A program made the translations under genes and the position numbers. From the NCBI RefSeq assembly GCF_016545825.1, contig NC_052615.1:30563088-30627087 (forward strand): DNA of 64,000 nucleotides. The letters are read 5' to 3'. Below the pieces are notes generated by a model. That model saw only the letters and a list, made by a program, of their open reading frames with translations, was not told the DNA's origin and searched no databases. This stretch comes from Eucalyptus grandis (lineage: Eukaryota; Streptophyta; Magnoliopsida; Myrtales; Myrtaceae). Positions 57,195 to 64,000 of this stretch are shown piece by piece. How positions within the stretch are numbered: position 1 is the first letter of the stretch; every line of letters starts with the position of its first letter.

Positions 57195-58001
57195 TTTTAA
57201 AATTTTCCCAAAATGCTATACTTTTTCTGCATGAAGGTGGTAGGCAGCTATGAAGAAACCTTACACAAATTTGTTAGCTTATCGTATCCAAGAATTCTAG
57301 AAGTCACAATTGTGATTATAAGTTAGGTAGCTTTGATCAAGCTCAGCATGATAGCTTTAATTCTATTCATTGACTCTATCACTGGTTACATGCACGAATA
57401 ATGCTAAGGATACTGAAATTAATAATAGCGTGGCAAATTGCAAGCAGCTATTTGAGTAAATGATATTTAAACACCCAACAAGAATATAAATTTTTCTTTG
57501 TAGATCGATTTTGTATAAAACCATTTATTATTCCTAGATAAAACATCATCAGATATGATCTCAAGGCAAAAGGTTTTCCAAAATTAATAAAGCCTGATGC
57601 ACAAGACAGTTATGTTGATTACTACCCATTATATAGGTTTTTCAATATTAACAGCGAATTCTAACTTATATGTACCAAAACCAACATCGCAAAGTTTTGG
57701 TATCTATCTAGTGGAATGCGTCTGAGATAATTTCATCGGAAAAAGAAAGAGATTAGAAGCAAATCATATTCCCAGGCAATCATTTCGGGGCTCTAGAGTT
57801 TATTACACATGCAATTAATCACATGGACCAATTCTTCACATAAGAAGCACGCACGCACGGACCCATTTGATTCATGAGAATTTCGCATAGAAATAATCGC
57901 ACAAATGATATGGTACACGAGAAAACATCCACTAGACGTTTATATCAGTTCTACATCCATGGTCGAATTTAAGATACAGACCCACTTTGAACGGACTATA
58001 A

Positions 58002-58068
58002 ATTCGAAAGAACTAAGCATCTACTTAGCACCACCGAGGTAATTCGAAAGAACTAAGCATCTACTTAA
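58002..58068. repeat. Short tandem duplication downstream of NAC-B
   Basis: AATTCGAAAGAACTAAGCAT plus CTACTTA occurs twice, at about 58002 and 58042. The NAC-A block has one copy (near 32888). Confidence 0.85.
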
Positions 58069-58122
58069 ATCATGACAACATGAATCTGCGATTGTTTATT
58101 TATACGTATTGAAGTAACATTC

Positions 58123-60006
58123 TTAGTTAGGACCAGACCAGAACTGTTCCCAGTCCTGCAAGGACAATTCGCTCTCACCGGGCAGCATCTCGATGTCAAT
58201 ACCGCTTCCTAATCCCCCTGCTTGCGACGGAATTGTCCCATGGTCCCCGGAGGCGCTTGAACTGTCTGCCGAGGAGCTTGCTCGCTCCGTGGGTGGAGGA
58301 CTACCCCGACGAGATGATGTCATATCCTGAGGATGTCGACCATCATTTGGCATGGTGTTCTGTTGAAATGTGTGGCTGCTGCTTCCAATTATATCTCCTA
58401 TCGGTCTTCGGTCGAATGACCTCAAGGTCTTTGTTTTCTTGTACACCCGGCACACGCTGAATTCTTGCGTCGCCTGCAATTATTCATTCAAAATAAAGAC
58501 GAACGAGAGTATGCTCAGGTTGGTACAAGCACTTGCACTTAGGTTACGCGGATCTTTTTTCGTCTTGATTACTGTTAATGCCATTGCAGTTGCACCACCT
58601 CCAGCATAACCATGTCCAGAATAAGATTACGCGAGAAACATTTTCAACCACGTTAAACTATTTCATACGTGCGTGACATAGATTATCCAACAGTTTTTCG
58701 TTAAAAAAAAAAAAATGGATTAGCGCATCACATACCACCACTGAGATGTCTTGAGGAGAAGTAGCCTCCCCTTCAATGGCTCTGTACTCATTCATCTTCC
58801 ATTCGGTTTTCCCACCGTTCGGAGCTCGTCCTGTGTAGAACACCATAGTTCTCTTCACTCCCACAATGTGATTGTTTGAGTAGACGAAACCGGGAGAGCC
58901 CGTGGCTTTCCAGTACCCAGTGGTTGTGAGCCGCCTCGGCCTCCCACCACGGTACTCGCTCTCCTGCCTCGGGATGAAGAAGAACCATTGCTCCGGATCT
59001 CTGCGGCATAGATCTCCTGCAAATTCTGGATCCAAAAGAATATTTTTGTTACATAATAGAAGAGTATAGATCTTATCATATATAATCTTCCGTTGGTAGG
59101 GCTGTATTTAATTTTTTCACCATTTCTAACACATGCGCGTGCATTCAAACTATATCATGAAATCATACTGTGTGTACATGTTGCATATGCATAAGAACAC
59201 TGCTTGGGAAAATAAATCAAGAATTTATGGAATCACTCCATCAATTACATGCTAATATATAAGTTTGGTGAATTTCCATTCATTAGCTATCCGACAACCT
59301 GAATGATGTGAAAAAGTTGAAGCCCATGGCGTTTTACTTATTTAGAAGAAAACCATGCATACATATCAATAGTTGGTGTCTAAAAGGTACAACTTGCATA
59401 TATAATTTCTCCAAATTCTCTTTGGTTATTTTCTTTTCAGACAAGGGCATAAAAAGTGAAGGCCATCATAGAATCTGTCATAATACGTCGTCCCAAACTC
59501 GTAGTACTTAATAAGAAACCGAGTTTCGAAGGAGAATCCATTTTATGATTTAAAGAAATGCAAGAAATCTTAAAAGAGAAGCATCTTAGATCACTACTTC
59601 ATTAAAGTTGAAAAGGACGAATGGCAAATTCATGCAGAAATGCATAGTAGGTCCACATGAAAAAACGAAAAGAGCTGGATGGAGAATGAATGCTCTGATG
59701 TTAAGTGATAAAAAAACTGTAATGCTTTATCTTCTCCCTCTGCAGTCAGATCTTTTAATTTGAAAGTGCTTTGCAACATGAAAGCAAGCGACGACCGTCA
59801 AGAAGAAGAAGAAGAAGAAGAAGCAAGGATTGCTACATACGTGGAAGGTCCGACGGATTGAACTCGTAGATATCAAGAACGGGTATGACCCGGTCAATAA
59901 GCCCGTGCAGAGCCCCTCTTGTTCCCTCGAGCTTGCTTCGTAAATAGAACGAAACCAACTCTTCTTCCGTCGGGAAGAACCGAAAGCCTGGTGGCAAATC
60001 CTCCAT
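58123..60006 (-). CDS. NAC-B: intact NAC090-like transcription factor (three exons)
   Basis: NAC proteins are plant DNA-binding transcription factors acting in the nucleus. Exons are 59841-60006, 58736-59016 and 58123-58473 (166, 281 and 351 bp), joining in frame to 265 codons. Introns of 824 and 262 bp have GTATG donors and TTTGCAG / TTGCAG acceptors. NAC subdomains in order: [104 protein letters not shown], then [10 protein letters not shown]. The C-terminal 105 residues include [12 protein letters not shown] and end [12 protein letters not shown]. The RGGRP and CRVY...FDRRP features point to the NAC090 subgroup, which from the Arabidopsis literature is linked to salicylate and senescence control; that role here is inference. 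Arabidopsis NAC090 is somewhat shorter. A CT repeat (60007-60023) precedes the ATG. The TATA box of NAC-A is not conserved here. Confidence 0.9.
59800..59824. repeat. (AAG)n microsatellite in NAC-B intron 1
   Basis: About eight trinucleotides, 17 bp inside intron 1 from its donor. Shorter than the homologous run in NAC-A. Confidence 0.9.
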
Positions 60007-60023
60007 CTCTCTCTCTCTCTCTC

Positions 60024-61820
60024 AAAACAACTTGCTTTTGGCTTTCCTATCTTGCTGCTGTTGGTTGTAGTTGTGTACAAGAAGGACGTGTTGAAATCAT
60101 CACACTGCGAAGAGATCGAGTTCTCGTGGAAAAATTGAGAGAAGAAGAGGGAGAGAAGAAAGACTTCAAGAGCAGTGAAATGAGAGAGAGAGAGGGAGAC
60201 CTGGGTTTTGCTTGCAAATTTCCACGCGCTTGTGCTGGAAAAAAGCTTGTCGTCCTATATCCCCGTACTGGAATACAGTAGGGTTTTCCCGGGTGTGTAT
60301 TCTTCTTCTTTTTTCCTTTGCTGGGGGGTCGTCATGACAATGAAACTCAGGACCACCGCGTGCGACCAGTCTAATCAACTTGTGGCACAAATCCAATCGA
60401 ACGATTCATCGAATGGGTACAATTTCTAGATCGAAGTGTGTAAGGACTGACTGTAACCCTGCAATCGCTCCTAATGTCTGCGTGGGACTTTGACAATGAT
60501 AAAGCTCGCTTATGTCTAGGATCGATGGAACGTGAGTGAAATCGAGGGAAGATCTGTCTGCAAATTTAAGTTCGAACATTCATTCTCTAAGCAATGTCGG
60601 TAGGACAACACCATTCCCTGTACAATGACAACTCATGAATATTGTGAAGTTTAGATCTCCTGCCATGTGAGCCAACATTACTCCATGTTACTTTATAACC
60701 ATAAAATTCAATGTATCATTCAAATTTTGGAAGGAAAAAAAAAACCAGAAAAATCATATACTAATTTAAGTGTTAATATATATAAATTGTGAAATTTTTA
60801 CATATTTCAAGTTGCAAAATAGAAAATCAAAATACATACGCCGCAAGATTTAATTAAGTGAAAGGTAAACCAAAGTCGATTCAATTAATGGTTTTGCTAT
60901 TAAAATCTATCCTCAAAACAAGTTGGGGAAATTAATCACTTCCTACACTGGAAAATGGATGTGACATTCTCAAATCTCCACAGAGAGGTAAGGGTGTGGA
61001 TGATTAATTTTAAGTGTGAGTTTCAATTTTCATGTCTTGCAAAATAGTAGAGCAAATTACCGCCTCCATTTTTTCTATAATTATCTTTCTCTCTATTTTT
61101 CCCTTTAAGTTTCTCTCGGATAACTTAGATTATAATTAATATAGTCTAACTGCAGCAAACAGATATTTGCTCTACAGCTCCCGTGCAGGCATGCAGGCAG
61201 AAGTTTCGCGCTTCCAACGAAAATGGTTGACCATTTCCAAGTAAATTGCACTTCAAAGAAGAAACGTATATTTTTTGATCAAGTGACTTAACCGTCTTAA
61301 ATCAAGATCAGATGTTTCTCTATGCTATATTATTCAAGACATCGATACACATCATGCCTTTCCTGTAAAGGCTGTAATCTAAGTAATTGTCCCACATCAA
61401 TTTGGAATTTCACTGGCATTTCTCTCCTAATTTCGACTTGACCCTCTTCGCAATCTAGAAAAAGCTTTATCTTAGGCTGATGGAATCATGATATCATCAA
61501 ACCGTGATCGCATTAAGTTTTCCACACACTATATATCAAATTATTATTTTTTCAAGATACAAAATTACATTTGCTTCTTTCTTTTTTTTTTTTTTTATTT
61601 ATGACAAAATATACGTTAAATTGAGAAAGTTATATATATTCGCTAGCAACCGTAGGGATGATATTTTATGTAAATTGTGATTTACACAATTTTTAGTTAG
61701 TCAAATGGCCTGTTAACCATATGAGAACATTCCATCACAAGTATGGAACCTTTAGAGTAACACTAAAGGGGGCTGCCAAAACTGGTTGCCCCTTCTTATT
61801 TTTGTCACCTATTAAAATGG
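60024..61820. other. NAC-B promoter and upstream flank
   Basis: Paralogous to 34945-35285 and 36825-37550. It contains GA-rich runs (60183-60200) and the conserved GTCATGACAATGAAACTCAG-type block near 60330. The bases aligned to the NAC-A TATA box read TACACAAC at 60070-60077. No other gene. Confidence 0.5.
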
Positions 61821-61823
61821 TGG

Positions 61824-62145
61824 TTAGTAGAGGTTATCGGTTCTTGGTTCTCAAAAATCGAAATCGGGAACCGAACCACACCATCGGTTCGATCCGGTCC
61901 AATGGAACCAATCATTTATTTTTTTCCACTACTCGGAACTGGACCAAAATATTGTTTGGTTTACATTTTACAAATTTTTTGAAGAAACAATAAAATGAAA
62001 GAAGTATGTTTAGTCAGTCTGGTCCGATTCTCCCTTAGAAATGGGAACCAAACTGACATTCTAGGAAACCATACTAAATCGGTCAATCTAATTTAGTCGG
62101 ACAATTTTCAGTTCGGATGGTCCATTTTGTACATCTTGTAGCTAG
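61824..62145. mobile_element. Insertion specific to the NAC-B block (probable MITE)
   Basis: The NAC-A block reads ATGTGGCTAGTCATTTAATC (about 38549) where this block has some 320 extra bp rich in GGTTC/GAACC motifs (ATCGGTTCTTGGTTC, GGGAACCGAACC, GGGAACCAAACTG). Ends and target duplication are uncertain; TTAG/CTAG flank it. Confidence 0.45.
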
Positions 62146-62799
62146 CCAGCCAATCAAGAGACTCATGGAAGGGCTTTAGAAATGCGTCCTTCTATCTTCG
62201 GCCAAGGAAAAGAACATGAGGTAGGGTCAAGATGAGGAAACTTACTGTTTTATGAACACACACGGCTAACTCGTAACTAATTACGTCATAGAAAATTTTG
62301 GGTGGACATAATTATTTCTTTCTTTTATATAGATTAAATCTAATTAGTTGGATTCACATGAGTCTTCGAGTAAAAAAGAGAAAATGGAATAAAACAACCG
62401 CCTCCTCTTTGCCCCAAGAATGGTTTAAGTGGACCTTGGTCATCATGGAAATGATATCTCGTATGGTTGTAGCTAGTTAGGATTGACTTTGTCAGGTATA
62501 AGCATCTTCTTCACCGTTCTTGACGCTGAGTCTAGACTCCAGTGGTGCGTGGTCCGATGGAGTTGACTTGGGCATGATGAATCACTATTCATTTTATGAC
62601 TTGAAATGGACTTTGACTCGAGTGCTTTTTTGGATGCCCCATCACGAGGAATTGCACAAATCTCACTCAGCCCATTTGGTAATGAAACGATCAAACCGAT
62701 TATATTAATTTCATGTCCCACATTGATACGTCTCCACTTCCAATTTCTGCATGACGATGGGTTCAATAAATAGCAACATTAGGTTCATTAAAACTGATG

Positions 62800-62801
<2 letters not shown>

Positions 62802-62830
<29 letters not shown>
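62802..62830. repeat. (TA)n microsatellite
   Basis: About 14 TA units in the distal NAC-B block. The NAC-A block has no run here. Confidence 0.9.
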
Positions 62831-62833
<3 letters not shown>

Positions 62834-63047
62834 GTCAAACTGTCACCGGTATTTTATAAATGAATTGTATTCAACAACTAATAATAGTTTGACATGTAAT
62901 TTAATAGGCTGTTGTTATAAATCGGTATTAATAAGTTTAGCATTTTCTATTGTTATAATCAATTTCCGACTCACTTTTTATGTTTCTCCTTTTCAACCTA
63001 ACTGTATTTTTTTAGCATCTTTTATCAAATGAACTTATCTTTGGGCA

Positions 63048-63237
63048 CCCACCACCTGAGTGGCGTTGCTGGCTTTGGGCCCTCTCCCCCTCGTGAAGGG
63101 GAGAGGTTCAAATCCCCAGTGCGTCGCAGAGTGATTTAACTGCTGGCGTAAGTGTGGTGGCCAGCTTGCGTCAGCCCCAGGTTCTTCCGGCCGGCTGTCG
63201 ACTTTCGGGGTTTCCTAGGTCATCAAAAAAAAAAAAA
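63048..63237 (+). mobile_element. tRNA-derived SINE with 16-bp target duplication
   Basis: Flanked by AACTTATCTTTGGGCA at 63032-63047 and 63238-63253. It has TGGCGTTGCTGG (A-box region) and GAGGTTCAAATCCCC (B box, about 63109), and ends in an A15-type tail. The paralogous site at about 39449 reads GAATATATCTCTAGCATAAA without an insert. It is not a functional tRNA gene. Confidence 0.92.
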
Positions 63238-63510
63238 AACTTATCTTTGGGCATAAAATAAAAGCCAACCAAAAAGTTGAGAGCTCTTCTTGGAACCAGT
63301 ACACGAAGTTACAGACAAACCTTTTTCCCACAAAAAGTACGGCAAAATAGGCATACCGATCACGGTAAAGATTCTCCTTACACTGCTACTTCACTTTGTC
63401 TCCTTACTTTTCAAAATAATTGTTTGGCATTCAGGACAAATTTGCATGACCGGAAGGACCAATAATTTGTTTGCTGCGGTCTAATGTGAAATGCCAAAAG
63501 TAGCCTTTTT

Positions 63511-63737
63511 ATTTTTTTTATGCCGAGGATCTAGCCTAACTCATCGGCCTAGCTCACCTTCGGAAGCACGGTACCAACTATATCTCGAGGAAACTGACTC
63601 AGTAACCCACTGCCGGGGCCTCCCTCTTAAATCACGGAACTATTCTAAGAGTCGTGAACGACTCAAAGAATTGAACCCTTGACCCGATGGCCTAATCAAG
63701 GGTATGTTTCAACCAGTGCAGCCATGCGTGAGTGAGT
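63511..63737 (-). mobile_element. tRNA-derived SINE, minus orientation
   Basis: On minus it has ATGGCTGCACTGG (A box) and AAGGGTTCAATTC (B box) and ends in an A-rich tail. Flanks CAAAAGTAGCCTTTTT (63495-63510) and CAAAAAGTAACTTTTTT (63738-63754) are an imperfect target duplication. The NAC-A block has the empty site at about 39861. Confidence 0.85.
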
Positions 63738-64000
63738 CAAAAAGTAACTTTTTTGCTCTCCACTAAAATCTAAAGTATTATTCAAATTTATGAAAAAAAA
63801 TATATTTACATATACGTGTCAACATTTATCTATTTTTAAAGTTTCAAGCCTTTTAAAGTCCAGTGCGTCTAGGTGCAAGATTTGGAAGTTTAAAACAAAA
63901 AGGTGAAATGCGACAATTTTTCTAGACAAACCTTGAATTACTATCTGTGTAAAAAGAAGCCCAAAAAACCTTAACACCAAAAGTAGCCAAAAAAATCCTA

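Larger units (their letters stand above)
56600..64000. repeat. Segmental duplication block carrying NAC-B
   Basis: Paralogue of about 32170-40240, same orientation; the similarity runs to the window end. Differences include a MITE at 56771, SINEs at 63.0 and 63.5 kb, an insertion near 61830-62140, and absence of the inserts at 35290-36820 and 37560-38330. Confidence 0.85.

Noticed and set aside
63090..63125. tRNA-like B box suggesting a tRNA gene
   Set aside because: The poly-A tail, flanking duplication and lack of a cloverleaf make it a SINE.

Overview
This is a plant nuclear window from a eudicot: AT-rich intergenic DNA, dense nested retrotransposons and TIR elements, tRNA-derived SINEs, and plant-only gene families (thaumatin-like proteins and NAC factors with the usual three-exon layout). 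The recurring GC-rich blocks built on CTCGCC / AGATCTGG motifs fit a woody Myrtaceae genome such as Eucalyptus, but that is from memory and was not tested.

Region 1 (1 to about 25.6 kb) is a decayed tandem cluster of thaumatin-like protein (TLP, PR-5/osmotin family) genes, all on the minus strand. TLP-1 (737-1088) is cut off by an LTR retrotransposon whose LTR is at 318-736. TLP-2 (3497-4111) has in-frame stops and an N-terminal deletion. TLP-3 (15397-20360) is split by a Harbinger-type element and by a solo LTR that itself carries a second solo LTR. TLP-4 (24769-25440) is full length with a good promoter but several frameshifts. TLP-1, -2 and -3 share a nonsense codon at the same position, so the array probably grew by duplicating an already broken gene. 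A decayed Copia element (8369-14462, plus strand) with a perfect 5-bp target duplication lies between TLP-2 and TLP-3.

Region 2 (about 27 to 64 kb) is built from large tandem segmental duplications. The best genes are two minus-strand NAC genes close to Arabidopsis NAC090, each inside an 8-kb paralogous block (about 32.2-40.2 kb and about 56.6-64 kb). NAC-B (58123-60006) is intact in three exons and 265 codons. NAC-A (33006-34931) has the same exon sizes but a 1-bp deletion at the end of the NAC domain. Between the NAC blocks are three copies of another duplicated segment ('X', no recognisable gene).

One X copy holds a minus-strand Copia element (41145-49241), containing a 2.8-kb solo LTR, containing a SINE. 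The same X copy also has a MULE-like element with a 9-bp target duplication (49423-50595). Next to it is a Pack-MULE-like element (52339-53492), with long inverted repeats and a 9-bp target duplication, that carries a broken fragment of a leucine-rich-repeat extensin (LRX) gene. It sits inside the terminal repeat of an older MITE.

Because most blocks exist in two or three copies, the paralogues serve as empty sites. They show that two SINEs (63.0 and 63.5 kb), several MITEs and the Copia element arrived after the duplications. Apparently intact coding capacity in the window is limited to NAC-B; the rest is pseudogene, mobile DNA or intergenic sequence.
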